From contig NW_017386066.1 in NCBI RefSeq assembly GCF_000237925.1, positions 124,001-188,000 of the forward strand: 64,000 nucleotides of DNA, written 5' to 3'. Of this stretch, positions 22,930 through 35,299 are shown one piece after another (the first letter of the stretch is position 1; each line of letters begins with the position of its first letter). This stretch comes from Schistosoma mansoni (Eukaryota > Platyhelminthes > Trematoda > Strigeidida > Schistosomatidae). The notes beneath the pieces are model-generated. The model had not been told where the DNA came from, searched no databases, and was given only the letters and a program-made list of their open reading frames with translations. The position numbers were made by a program, and so were the translations under genes.

Positions 22930-24303
22930 AACTTACTTAACTACTAATGCTTGTAAACATTAGTGGAGTAGCGCAAGGTGTGAACCAGAATGCATCATGA
23001 AACTCTGTCCTGAATAATTCTTTTCCAGTGTTTGCACTTTCTATTCATCCTATTCGAGCCTGCTTCCAACTCTCGATGCAATGTGTTCCTTGATATTCTA
23101 CTTATCCGTTTGCTATCAGGAAACCAAGTTATCACTTGCCTCATGATGTAGTTTCATGACTTCCTCAATGTATATCCTATCCACTTCCATCGATTTTTCC
23201 TAGTTTCCTATTCTTCTGGGAAATGGTTTGTTCTGTGCCGCAGTAGGTTGATGTTGTTGGTAGCATCTGGCGAATAGACTTTGAGTGTCTTGTGTGGAAA
23301 ACTGTACACAAACACTTAAACGTTTTGATGATGGTTGTGGTAGTTCTCCAAGTTTCAGCTCCGTACAGTAGAACTGCCTTGATATTCTTATTGAAAATTC
23401 TGAATTCGCTGTTGACTGAAAGTTGTCTTACGTTCCATGTGTTCTTCAACTGTAGGAATGCTGTCCTTGTTTTTCCAATCCTCGCTTTTACGTCTGCATC
23501 ACTTCCTCCTTGATCATCGATGATGCTACCCAGATACCTGAATGTTTCCATCTCTTCTAGAGTTTCCCCATCAATTGTGACTGCGCTAGTGTTCTCGGTG
23601 TTATGTTCTCATTATGTATGTTGAGGCCTACTATTGTTACTACACTTTTGCAATACAGTTTGTCCAGTTATGCAATGGTTCTTTAGCTTCAGTCTCATCT
23701 TGGCCATAACCAGATGGTGATCTTAAGCTATGTAAGTTACTCTCATGGTTCTCACGTCTTCCATTGAATTTGCTAATTTATTACTGATGCAAATATATCT
23801 GGTTTTGCGTGGTGTGGTCCGGGGAGACCCATGTGGCATTGTGAATGTGTTCGTGTGGAAATATTGTGCCTCATTTGACCGATTTGTTGAATGCACATAG
23901 ATTTGGAAATCTCTCACCATCCTCGCTCCTTTCCCCCAGTCGTCCCATGATATCTTCATAACCGTTGTTGTCCAATCTGACTTTGGCGTTTAGATCTCAC
24001 ATCAAAATTGTCAGGTCCTTTCTTGGACACTTCGTGATGATCGATTGCAGCCTCGAGTAGAACTGATCTTTATCATCGTCACCCCTATAACTGGGGCGTA
24101 CATAACATTGGATAATATTCACTCGAATTCCTTGCTTCTTTGTTTTGAATGATGCTTTGATGATCGTAAATCCATGACATTCCCATCCCATAAGTGCATT
24201 TCGTGCTTGTTTGTACAACCTCAGAGCAGCTCCCAGAGTGTGTAGAGTATTTTCATCTTTATGACTTGAGTACAGCGGCATCTCTCCCATATCTATCGAT
24301 AAC
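22930..24303 (-). mobile_element. RTE-like LINE F2, internally deleted copy
   Basis: A minus-strand F2 copy. The endonuclease part lies at 24340-23640 (MGWECHG, IIKASFKTKKQGI, DDDKDQFYSRLQSII, MEDVRTM). It is followed directly by the RT C-terminal part at 23600-23180 (YLGSIIDDQGGSDADVKARI, LYGAETWRTT) and the 3' UTR, ending in ACTTACTTAA near 22930-22945. The central RT region is missing and frames are broken several times. A small RT piece lies upstream of the endonuclease, out of order, in the adjoining inverted-repeat arm. Confidence 0.75.
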
Positions 24304-24508
24304 CAATACATCTCAGTTGGAGGGAGTTCATGCACAGTGACCACCAGAATAAAATGAAAGGGCGAGAGTAGGCAGCCTTGTCTGACTCTGATCCTTACAT
24401 GGAATGAGTTTGTCAGCTATCCGTCATGCACGAACATATTATGGTATAACGAAATATTATATTTTCTTATGCTCCAGTGCTAAATACCATTTAATATAAA
24501 GGATAATA
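24304..24508 (-). repeat. Left arm of a 205-bp inverted repeat
   Basis: Reverse complement of 24801-25005, with 7 differences in 205 bp by eye. It includes an F2 reverse-transcriptase piece (VRQGCLLSPF) read on the minus strand. Confidence 0.85.
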
Positions 24509-24515
24509 GGAATTC

Positions 24516-24715
24516 NNNNNNNNNNNNNNNNNNNNNNNNNNNNNNNNNNNNNNNNNNNNNNNNNNNNNNNNNNNNNNNNNNNNNNNNNNNNNNNNNNNNN
24601 NNNNNNNNNNNNNNNNNNNNNNNNNNNNNNNNNNNNNNNNNNNNNNNNNNNNNNNNNNNNNNNNNNNNNNNNNNNNNNNNNNNNNNNNNNNNNNNNNNNN
24701 NNNNNNNNNNNNNNN
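24516..24715. other. Assembly gap, 200 N
   Basis: A run of exactly 200 N, lying in the loop between the two arms of the inverted repeat. The true loop length is unknown. Confidence 0.99.
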
Positions 24716-24800
24716 ATATTCTTATGACTATAGATGAACATCTAAAAATAAGATGCTTTCTTGTAGTACTATATGAGTTCAGTGGTGTAGACACTATTAC

Positions 24801-25005
24801 TATTATCCTTTATATTAAATGGTATTTAGCACTGGAGCATAAGAAAATATAATATTTTGTTATACTATAATAAGTTCGTGCATGACGGATAGCTGACAAA
24901 CTCATTCCATGTAAGGACCAGAGTCAGACAAGGCTGCCTACTCTCGCCCTTTCACTTTATTCTGATGATCACTGTGCATGAACTCCCTCCAACTGAGATG
25001 TATTG
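24801..25005 (+). repeat. Right arm of the 205-bp inverted repeat
   Basis: Mirror of 24304-24508, with the F2 VRQGCLLSPF piece now on the plus strand. After 25005 similarity to the F2 endonuclease start fades quickly. Confidence 0.85.
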
Positions 25006-26667
25006 ACTATCAATATGTGTGATGTTTATTATATATCTGACATCCTACTTAGATGTACACATTATATAGGTTGTATTCTATTAATCGACTTTTTCGATTT
25101 CGTTCAAGCTTTCGATCTTCATAACTACCAATCACTACTGGATTTCTCTTTTGAAGGAAATACATATTCATAAAATGATACACAAGTGTTGGTCAACCAA
25201 TTTTATTTCAAACGTCATATCATCGTTGAAGTTAGGAACTTTAAAATTATATATATGAACATTAGCTGTCGGTGTTTCGGTAGGGACACGATCGTTGATG
25301 GTATCTGCTAATGATTGACTTGTGTATGTGTATGTACAGGGCAGAAACCCACCTACTAAACTTCGGAGCTATGATTACATTTAACACAAAATATTGAAAG
25401 AAACAGTTGTCACAATAAGAGCGATACTAGATAAATTCAAATAATAAGAAATTCGGAAACTTGTTATAAGAAATGGCTAAACACACTGTGATACAAATGA
25501 ACAAGATCGTCCCTTATAGATCAACATCTGTAACATACGAAACGCTAGAGAAAGGATTATAAAATGATGTTTGTGTAAACTACAATAAAGCAATGTTAAC
25601 TTGAAGTGCATGTTCATCTACATTTGTAGTATTATAGTTCTTACTTTGTTTAATAATCCCTATCTCTTGATGCTTTAAAGTGCTTATATGTACGTACTAC
25701 AAATCTGTTTGACTTTGTACGAAACGTCGTTAATGACATGTTGGCTTAGCGTGATTGATATTCAACTGTTGTGTTATTCATATGACAAATCGTATTTCCA
25801 AGTATATTTAGACATTGTGAACTGAACATTTGTATGACCAAATTCCTACTGTTTGATAAATTAATTTTGTATACAAATAAGAACTCGTAGGTCCACGTGT
25901 GAAAATATACTTTCTTGTGAGGTCTGATTTAATTCTTCCAGTATTCCTTAATGTGACTTCCTTCTCGTCAAATTCTTATTCTTGTATCACATCATACTAC
26001 TTAGTAATTATCAGTAGCTGACTTCATTTTCAATCATTTCCTGACCCGATTGCCTAAAATGGATTCACATTGTTTTACAATATTTATAAGTATTTACATA
26101 ACTTCTGAGATCCAGTTTACTTATTATTTTCCCTGTTTATACCTAACACTTATTTCCATTCACGTCTTCCTATCTGTAATGATTTGACAGCTTGTGTCCT
26201 TGGTTCTCGTCTCGATGGTTGGTGGGCTTTTGAGAGAGCTAATAACTATAACAGCGATTCCTGCTATTTGTAAACGATCCCTCCATAACCATTTTAAGAA
26301 ATCTTTTCCTCTTGATGATTGTATGCATACGCTTTCAGCACCTCATTAATTGAGATTTGTGGACGGATCGCAATTATCTTCATAAATAAAATTATCGTTG
26401 TTTAGAAATATTCAACTTTTGATTTCAACAATTTGCACATCACTTAATCGTTTGGTCTGAAGATTCCAGTTAATTAAACAATTATGAAGTTAACCACGCT
26501 GGGTCAGACACACAGTTATGTCACGATTCTTCCACAGACCTTGAGAACATTCCATCTCCCATTGTGTTATCAGCAAATTAAATGTTATATGTAGAAAAAC
26601 AATCTCCAATTCACAAGAATATAAGATTAAAGAACGCCTTATTTATATAGTATGTGAGTCGACATGT
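25006..26667. other. No gene recognised
   Basis: AT-rich sequence without a recognisable exon, RNA gene or full repeat. Confidence 0.5.
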
Positions 26668-26717
26668 GAGCGGCCTATGCTCCTCGACGAGGGGTAACAG
26701 GCGTAAGTAAGTAAGAA
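26668..26717 (+). mobile_element. 50-bp F2 LINE insertion with target duplication
   Basis: Only the last ~50 bp of F2 (GGCCTATGCTCCTCGACG..., GGCGTAAGTAAGTAAG). It is flanked by the perfect 9-bp direct repeat TCGACATGT at 26659-26667 and 26718-26726, as expected for an extremely 5'-truncated target-primed insertion. Confidence 0.75.
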
Positions 26718-27059
26718 TCGACATGTAGAAACTACAGATTTGTTTTCATATGTTAACAATACTAGCGTCCTACGATACACTTACTATTGATCAGAAGACC
26801 AAATATGTTGAATAACTGGTTCATCATCGACAATCATGTTAATATAAATCAATTGGTAGTAAGAGCTACCAACTAATCACACACTTTCATAGAGTGAAAT
26901 ATAAAACAGGATGTCAAACAGCAACACTTTTGTATAACATACATATTTCTTTCAGGAAGGTTTCAGTATTTTCTAAATCGCATCAAGAGTGTAATCACAT
27001 ATCGTTTCAGGTGGACAGTATTTGTCGTATCCACGTCATTAATATAACTGCTGCTGTGG

Positions 27060-27440
27060 AGGACTGACAAGTCAACACTAGTTTTTTTTAGCCATATTTT
27101 ATAATATAACATGGTTGATCTCGTAGAAGCTGATAGTTATAAATTGACCAAGTTGCAGGACGACTATCATAGTTACAAATGACTAGTGATGGAGCGGTGA
27201 CCAACGTCATGTTTTTCCAGAGAATTAGTGTTAGCCGAACATGATCAACCAATAGTTACGCGGTCACTAGTCCAAGTGACTCGAAATCATATACACAATA
27301 CTGAGATATTACGTGAAGATAGAAAGAAAACCGCTGTCAAGTAACTTAATAATTCAACATGTTGATACTGAGCTATTTGGGCCGTGACTAATCACCTGTA
27401 GGATTAAGATAAGATGTGGGTTCGAATCACTCAACGAGCA
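27060..27440 (+). repeat. Old SINE-like dispersed repeat
   Basis: The part around 27195-27300 (GACCAACGTCATGTTT, GGTCACTAGTCCAAGTGACT) resembles 62183-62285. Further on, GGGTTCGAATCAC at 27420-27432 resembles a pol III B box. Together they suggest a tRNA-related SINE, heavily decayed. The extent is approximate. Confidence 0.45.
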
Positions 27441-27645
27441 TCAGCTGCCTAAAGATATTAAGCACACTCTACTGATGAGTGCCAATCAGCTCTATACACA
27501 GACACATGATTTCCTTTTGACTATCATAAACTACCTAGTGATTTACATAGTCTTCACCGTGAACCCAACTACGACACATTAAATGGTCTATTAGGAATAT
27601 GTAAGCAATCTACAAATAAATCAAACTGATTCATGGTAACAAATA

Positions 27646-28083
27646 GTCAGTCACAACGTAGAACTTCGTACGTACGTACATCAGTTCCAGTTGCCATACC
27701 ACATTAACACATAGATCCAGTTGTCGATTCAAATCCCATAGTGGTAGAAGTAGTAAGAGTATAAGCAGTAATCCGAAAGATTAGGGTTTGAAAATGTTAT
27801 TGAAGGAATATAATCCAGTGAAATAAATTTGCAAAGAAAAAAAGGATAGGGACATGAAGAATTCAGAAGATTAGAATTTGGTAGAACACAAAGAGTGGAT
27901 GCACCTTCACCATTGCAAACGATTTTGAACCATGTTATTCAAGGTCTCTAACCATCGGTTGCTATCATCTCGCGGATCTCAACCAGGTAGTCTACACCTA
28001 CCAACATGGCTCAGGCAAATTGTCAGTGACTTCATGGATTTATGCCACGTTTTAGTCTGGCCGTCCCTAGCTATCTTCCAACC
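27646..28083 (-). mobile_element. RTE-like LINE F3, 5'-truncated copy
   Basis: The 3' end of family F3 on the minus strand. It matches the reverse complement of the 3' part of the 41-50 kb element: CACCAACATGGCTCAG-like and ATGCCACGTTTTAGTCTGGC strings, then the 3' UTR ending in TGACT units. It is flanked by the perfect 12-bp duplication TGGTAACAAATA at 27634-27645 and 28084-28095. Confidence 0.8.
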
Positions 28084-28751
28084 TGGTAACAAATATACAA
28101 TGACTTATACAACGACACCTAGATCATACACATTTAAAATACATTGATTACAGAACATAATCCTATCCTTAGAAAGCAAAAAAAATGAAACGAAACTAAT
28201 TACATTCAAACAATAGATATTTCAACAAATCACTATTATTAGTAATCAATAGATCAGAAAGTGTATTATTCAATCAATAAAACTGATATGTTAACCTTAT
28301 AATTCGATTTGACATACAAAAAAAGGGGGTAATCAATAATCAAAATTTAAAAAAATATTAACTGAAAAATTAGCATATAAAAAACATCAATTTTCTGAGT
28401 GTTTTTGTTTCCATGGAAGTGAATCAAAAATAACAAAAATGAAATAAGAAAAATCAATTCATTCCTCTACTTAATAAAGAGAATCCACGGAGAGAAGTAA
28501 ACATTCAATTGAATTGTAACACAAAATTGTACTTTTGAGATAAGATTCTTCTCAAATCTATTTGCGCTAAAATATATAAACATTGGGGAAAAAACATTAT
28601 AAGTTGTTAAAGAGTTATAAATTATAACCAGAATTGTAACCAGACTATTATCGAGAAGACGATTAAACCAGTAGAGAAAAGATGGCGAGCAGACTTTGAA
28701 GTGGTAATTAACTCATTGATTTACCATGTGCTATTTTGTGCTACGTAACTA
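28084..28751. other. AT-rich, no gene recognised
   Basis: Very AT-rich with A runs. I see nothing that supports a gene. It ends in the left target repeat of the next F2 insertion. Confidence 0.5.
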
Positions 28752-29458
28752 CTACTTACTTACTTACTTACGCCTGTTACCCCTTGTGGAGGAGCACATG
28801 CCGCCCACCAGCATTCTCCATTCAACCCTGCCCCGGGCAATCCTTTCCAGTTCTTTCAAGTTGTTATTCATCCTTTTCATACCTGCTTCTGTTTCCCAGA
28901 GTAATGTGTTCTTTGGCCCTTCTCTTTTCCGTTTCCCTTCAGGATTCCAAGTTAGGGATTACCTCGTGATGCAGTTTGGTGATTTCCTCAATGTATGTCC
29001 TATCCAATTCCAACGTCTTTTCCTAATTTCCTATTCAGATGGAAGCTTGTTTGTCCTATCCCATAAAACTCTGTTGCTGATAGTATCCGGTCAGTGAATG
29101 TTCAGTACTTGCGTAAACAACTGTTTATAAATACTTGTACCTTCTTGATGATGTGTGTAGTAGTTCTCCACGTTTCAGCTCCGTACAGTAGGACTGTCTT
29201 GACGTTCGTATTGAAGATTTTCACTTTGATATGGGTTAACACTCGTTTTGAGTTCCGTATGTTCTCCAATTGTAGAAATGCTGCCCTTGCTTTGCCAGTC
29301 CTCGCTTTCACATCTGCATCCGATCCCCCTTGTTTATCAACGATGCTTCCCAGGTATGTGAATGTTTCCACCTCTTCCAGAGTTTCGCCATCAAGTGTGA
29401 TTAGATTGGTGTTCTCCGTGTTGCGTTTGAGAATCTTGCTTTTTCCTTTGTGTATGTC
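28752..29458 (-). mobile_element. RTE-like LINE F2, 5'-truncated copy
   Basis: A minus-strand 3' end of F2. Its RT C-terminal part (YLGSIVDKQGGSDADVKART, LYGAETWRTT) is open over 29371-29102, followed by the 3' UTR and a tail of TTAC units (28752-28772 on the plus strand). It is flanked by the 9-bp repeat ACGTAACTA at 28743-28751 and 29459-29467; allowing one mismatch the repeat extends to 13 bp. Confidence 0.82.
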
Positions 29459-29919
29459 ACGTAACTATTACGGTATATAAATATTTTCCACTGATTCTAT
29501 TGAGGGGACACGACAGGACAGCCTATGCCCTGCAAACAATAGCCCAATTATGTTTGGGGACCGATAAGTCAAACCGGTCTGCTATTTTCCTTACTCATTA
29601 GTTTAAGGCAGAGATAGTTATCCACAATAAAAGTGTATATCCATTTCAAATTGAATAATTTTTTATCATACGAAGGATGTGAAGTATTGCCCATTCAAAA
29701 ATAAAAATTTGTCATGTTTCAATCACTGAGAAATTCCCATCATACTAAAACACAGATACATGAACGAAGAATATTCTTTTAATAATTTGTCTGCAGGTTC
29801 TACAATTAGATATGCATATTATTAATTTAAAAAATTGGTCAGCTTTAAGGCAAAGTACATCGCATAAAATTATAGCATCTGATTTAGGAATTGTGGTTTA
29901 AAATCAACTCAAACCGTCA

Positions 29920-29990
29920 TTATTTATTTGAACACATAAATATTGGTAACAGGGGGGCACCAAATACATATGCACCCGACAATAACAATG
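29920..29990 (-). repeat. F4 LINE 3' tail fragment
   Basis: TTATTTATTTGAACACATAA and GGCACCAAATACATATGC match the reverse complement of the F4 3' end (59460-59520). Only about 60 bp are recognisable. Confidence 0.65.
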
Positions 29991-30079
29991 ACGTGAAGAG
30001 ATAGAGGATGTAAAGTGCGTATATAAAGAGCAGAACAACAACGATCAGAAATCAGTGTAAAAGAGTGTAATAATAATAA

Positions 30080-31705
30080 CTATAGTGGTGATAATAATAA
30101 TAAGGAAATCTTCAATCCACCAGCTCCACTGATCCCACCCAACATCGAAGTAGCACCCACGGACATTCCAATCGATGTTGGTCCACCAAAAATTGGAGAG
30201 ATCAGCCTGACCATCAGACAAATCAAAAGCGGCAGAGCAGTAGGACCAGACATCATTTCAGCAGAGGCACTAAAACCACATGCAGCAGCAAATGTAAAGA
30301 TACTCCACATTCTCTTCAGTAGCATTTGATATGAAGAACAAGTACCAACAGACTGCAAAGAAGAACACCTGATCAAAATGCCAAAGAAAAGCGATCTCAG
30401 CAAGTGTGAGAACTATAGAGGCATCACTCACCTATCAATACCAAGAAAACCCTTCAATAGGGTGTTGTTAAACAGAATGAAGGACTCCGTGGACGCCAAA
30501 CTTCGAGATTAACAGGCTGGATTCCGTAAGGATCGATCGTGCACCGACTAAATCGCAACACCACGGATAAACGATAAACAATTTATTGAATGGAACCCGT
30601 CACCTTACATCAAATTCATTGACAATGAGAAAGCATTTGATAGAGTGAACAGGAAAACACTACGGTGTGCCTGAGAAGATAGTCAATATCATACAGAATT
30701 TCTGTGATGGATTAAACAGCAGAATCGTTCATGGAGAACAATTCACTGCCTCTCTCGAAGTAAAGACAGGTGTCAGGCAAGGTTGCTTACTCTCACCCTT
30801 TCTCTTTCTCCTGGTGATCGACTGGATCATGAAGACGTCAACATCTGGTTGGGAAAAGCACTGGATACAGTGGACAGCTAGTATTCAGCTGGACGATCTG
30901 AACTTCGCAAATGATCTGGCTCTTCTGTCGCACACGCAACAACAAATGCAGGAGAAGACGACCAGTGTAGCAGCAACCTCAGCAGCAGTAGATCTCAACA
31001 TACACAAAAGGAAAAGCAAGATTCTACGATACAACACGGCATGCACCAATCGAATTACACTTGACGGAGAAGCTTTGGAGGATGTGAAAACTTTTACATT
31101 TCTGTGCAGCATCATTGATGAGCAAGGTGGATTTGATGCAAATATGAAGACACGGATCGACAAAGCAAGAGCAACGTATCTACAATTGAGGAACATCTGG
31201 AACTGAAAACAATTGTCAACCAACACCAAAGTCAGAATTTTCAATACCAATGTCAAGACAGTTCTACTGTATCGGGTGGAGACCTGGAGAACTACGAAAG
31301 CCATCATCCACAAGATACAGGTGTTTATTAACAATTGTCTAAGCAAAATACTTAGGATCCGTTGGCCAGACATTATCAGCAACAACCTACTCTGGGAGAG
31401 AACAAACCAGATTACAGTTGAGGAAGAATTCAGGAAGAAGTGATGGAAGTGGATAGGACACACAATGAGGGAAGCACCAAACTGTGTCACAAGGCAAGCC
31501 TTGACTTGGAATCCTGAAGGCCAAAGGAGGGGAAGGATAACAAAGAACACATCACGCCGGGAAATTGAGACAGACATGATAAGGATGAACAACAATTAGA
31601 TAGAAGTAGAAAGGAAGGCCTAGGAGAGAGTGGGTTGGAGAATGCGGGTCAGCGGCCTATGCTCCACTGGAGGTGACAGGCGTAATTACCTAAGTAAGTA
31701 ATCAG
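30080..31705 (+). mobile_element. RTE-like LINE F2, longest RT copy
   Basis: Covers most of the RT domain and the 3' end. Motifs in order: IKSGRAVGPDIISAEALK, CENYRGIT, QAGFRKDRSC, NEKAFDRVN, YGVPEKI, VRQGCLLSPFLF, FAND in place of FADD, SIIDEQGG, ETWRTT, and the tail GTAA at 31690-31703. The frame is interrupted several times upstream (for example stops after LFSSI and LRD) and at the two stops shared with the 5-kb copy. The longest open pieces are 30667-31206 and 31213-31443. It is dead, and related to 5009-5839 by a shared recent ancestor or conversion. Confidence 0.82.
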
Positions 31706-33190
31706 TAAAGACGGCTACTACATCATTTTAGATGAACAGCTATATAACAGTATGAACATGGTTAAACGTATGTGAACGAAATATTTTATGGTCAAGTTAG
31801 AATATCTTACCTCAATAAAATAAGAAAAATGGTCAAGTAAATAAGTCATTTGGTATCCATCTAATAGACCACATGCTTGAACTTAAACGCACCTATTTTG
31901 ATTTAGGCAGATGCGGAATGACACTAACACTTACATGAGTATGACTGCAAGCTAAATATATAAATTTATATTTGGTGAATGAACTACAGCATCAAAATAG
32001 TGCACAAAAATTATGTTTTATCAATCCATGATACGCAACAATCGATTCTGACAGAAATTACAGCCGTACATGTTAGAAGTTATTCCTTATATTTCTTATA
32101 GCCTGGTCTAAGATAAGTGCTTACTATAAAAAAAATACAAGCAATGAGTAGAAAACCTACCTTATACACATCCGTGAGTAATAACGCGAAAATAATGCCA
32201 GTCAAAAACTGCCTGTAATTGTTTTCACTTACTTATCCACCAAGTTATCTATAGAGCAACGCGAAGTAAATAAGTCTACCTGGCGCCAGTTTTTGACCAG
32301 CTTCCCTGAACTAGGTTATATCAAGCGGGAAAAAGTACATCTAGATAAAGTGGTCTGTAAGTCCACCCAATAAATTGGTCATTAGAACTGTCTGCAATCT
32401 GTGCAGTGGTTCGATTTGTCTTTCATGACTGTGAAATGTTATCGGGTTAAAAAACAAACTTAAGAAATCCTGAGATGTTAGGAGTGAAGTCATACTGCTG
32501 ACTTTACTAAGATTAGATGACATAGGAATCATCATAGGTGAAAATTGAAGCCGGCAAATGGCTCAGAAAGTAGTACACACTTATTTGTTCGAGAAATGTC
32601 TGTTGGTGATTGTAATTATTTAACCGCATAAGACCATATTGTCAGTGATATTTTAGAAGACACCAGCCTTACTAACAAAAAATACCGTGTTCATACATAA
32701 GTAAATTATTAAAAATATTACCGTCCACTGCTGTTGGATAATTCTTATAGATCCTGTTTTCAATGAAGGTCCGAAAAAAGGATGGTACTGTGCAAGGTAA
32801 AATCCTATCCAACTAGCACTTCATGAGTTATAGCGCAATGAACTTACAACAAATAGCAACAGACAGCGGTGAGTACAATCGATACAGACAAGAGCCTGGA
32901 AAATCTTATGGTGAGTAATATTATGTATTACATTTTGTTGGGTCCTTTCGGTACAAAAACAGGGCCCAGAAAACCGACAAGAAACCAAAAGGCGGAGACA
33001 ACACCAAGGGGAATGTAGAAGCCAACACTCTCGTTCATTGGTTTAGGTTAATGTGCTTTTTCAGGAACGATGGTTATTAGCCAACGTTAATCGCTTCAGA
33101 GCAAGTGTAACGCAATACGCAAAAAGCGCGCTGTACAAGTAGGGTAAGCAGTTTATGAACTTACATTAATCCTTGCAGTTCGTTACATTG
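31706..33190. other. No gene recognised
   Basis: AT-rich. A short self-complementary stretch at about 32941-32972 (GGGTCC...GGGCCC) is visible, but nothing supports a gene. Confidence 0.45.
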
Positions 33191-33199
33191 AGTAAGTGT

Positions 33200-35290
33200 G
33201 AACTCTTTTCGAAGGTATTGACATAAGGTTCTGATACTATGAGTTCTTGTGGAGAATTATGGTAATTTACTACTTCATGAGGAGAACGGAACTTAAGACG
33301 TAAACAAATAGATCCCAATTTTTTGAATTTTTTGATTGTCCACTTAGATGATCAGTCCTAGATGAAGGCAAAAGATAAGACATCTTTCATTGTGAGATAA
33401 TTCAGTAGTAGGTCACCCCGTAATCTGTGATGAAATTACGGAAATAAGTTGAGGTATCTGGGTTTATAGTATAGACCGAAGAAACTCTTCACAATTTTGA
33501 TCCCTCGTCGTTCATTTCGTTCTGGTATATTCGCTCCATACTTGAAGCAAGCACTCACTGCTTGAATCTCACATTCCAAATGAGGCCTAACGATAGCTGG
33601 GTTTAATACCCTTAACATTTATTTGTCTATGTGCTGATAAAACTTATGAGTAAGCAATAAGACCCTCAAGCCCCTTGAGATTGCTGCTGACTATGATTCC
33701 CAGATTCTTATAGCTCATCAATAAAGGTGACACAGTTCCACATGTTGTGTAATGATATGAATCGTCAGTTATTTAATCGCATCGCCAGTCTCTTGTTATG
33801 ATGTACTTTTAATAGCCACTAGCCCATCCATCAAACCAGTGAATTTAGGTCATCCTGTAATGTTATTATATCAAACATATTGTGTATTGTACGGGGGGAG
33901 TGATCTGTAGCTGTAAACAATTCCCCAAAATCAATAGCTCATTGAGTGTTCGACATTGGATGCTGACCACGTTGTTTAAGTGGACTTGTTTAACTGAAGG
34001 CTTTCGGTCATGCATCCGTACCAGATCACGTTTCGACTCGGAGTGAGACACAGCTCCTACGTTCACTAGCTAGCTAATAACAAACGCTTCTCGATATATT
34101 GATAACGTATCAAATATATCTTTCCTACCTCTTTTCGTCTGACTTCTGATTTCCATTGACCAAGAAGTTTTCGATTATAGAAGGTGCTACTGGTCGCTAG
34201 TTGTCAAACTAGGATACCAGTCGTATCTTCAGTATGGTTCTCCAAATCTTTGTATCATCGGTTAAGAGTAGAGTTGATTACTTTCTTTCAGTCAGTAATT
34301 CATTTACACAAAGTAAAAAGAAGAGTATCAAAAATTGTACTTTGGGAAACTCCACTTTTTTCAAGGTTCTTACACTGAGAAAGTTACATCTACTCTTAAC
34401 CTCAGTCTCTTTTCATTGAGAAACTTATTGATCAATTCTATTATTCGATAATGGATTCCAAAACGTCTTACTTGTCAATAAAGACCCAGATGAGATACTG
34501 TAGTGGTATTGGTTCCTAAACAAACAATTCTCAAAGCTGGATACAAGACTACTTGAAAAATTCACATTCAACACGTTACACTTGTTGGAGGTCGCTAGTG
34601 GTGACATCGCGAACAAGAGTTCGAAACGGCATTGCTTGGTTATGCAGGCATGTTCATTACTTAAAGCCTCTTGCGTTCCGTGTTGAGTATATTACTGTCT
34701 TCCAGCCCAAATGTGTTTTTCGGAAGTGCTAGACGTTGTATCGCAGATTTTACGATAGAACCAGTTAGTGTTTACTATTATGTGACTTATTTGTGGGATA
34801 ACATAAGTTGGTATGATGATTGCGAGCATTCAAATCACTGCACTATCCAAGAATTCCCGAAATGGTGCAACGTGCAGCAAGTAGAATTAGATCAGTACCC
34901 ATGACCGTGTTAAATTTGGAATTCAAAATCAGTAGGCCATCAAGTGCAAGGGAATCACTAGTTCGTATAAATACCACAATCAGGTAGTTCCATCATAATA
35001 AACCTATTAAGTTAGAACCAGCACTATGCTAGGTTTATGTTTTCTCAACTGATGAGCTCGTATCGACCGACCAACCTGTTTTTGCAGCACACTCCTTAAT
35101 GGCTGACATGTTCACTCTCCACACATCTGGGTGAGGTTTAACCCCATCGTATATTGTGTCACAAGATCTAAACATGAGTGACAAAACAGTAAAACCACTA
35201 TTCACCAACAGTGAGAATATGTTTACACTGACAATATTCTCTGTGACATGAGTGATTACTAAGTCTAACAACGCAGATCATTAGTTTGAA
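33200..35290 (-). mobile_element. Old CR1-like LINE relic (F6)
   Basis: Minus-strand remnants in the right order: the endonuclease end at 35270-35040 (LDLVIT, KPHPDVWRVN, TGWSVDTSSSVE), the RT SGVPQG-like region at about 34350 (TLLFTL), the RT thumb at 33610-33440 (IVRPHLECEIQA, ERNERRG) and a weak HHRLRGDLLL and WNSLPQE-like end down to about 33220. Many breaks and low similarity make this the oldest LINE of the window. Confidence 0.65.
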
Positions 35291-35299
35291 ATAAAACTA

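Noticed and set aside
34671-34904. Plus-strand frame of 77 codons
   Set aside because: It lies antisense inside the old CR1-like relic and has no features of its own.
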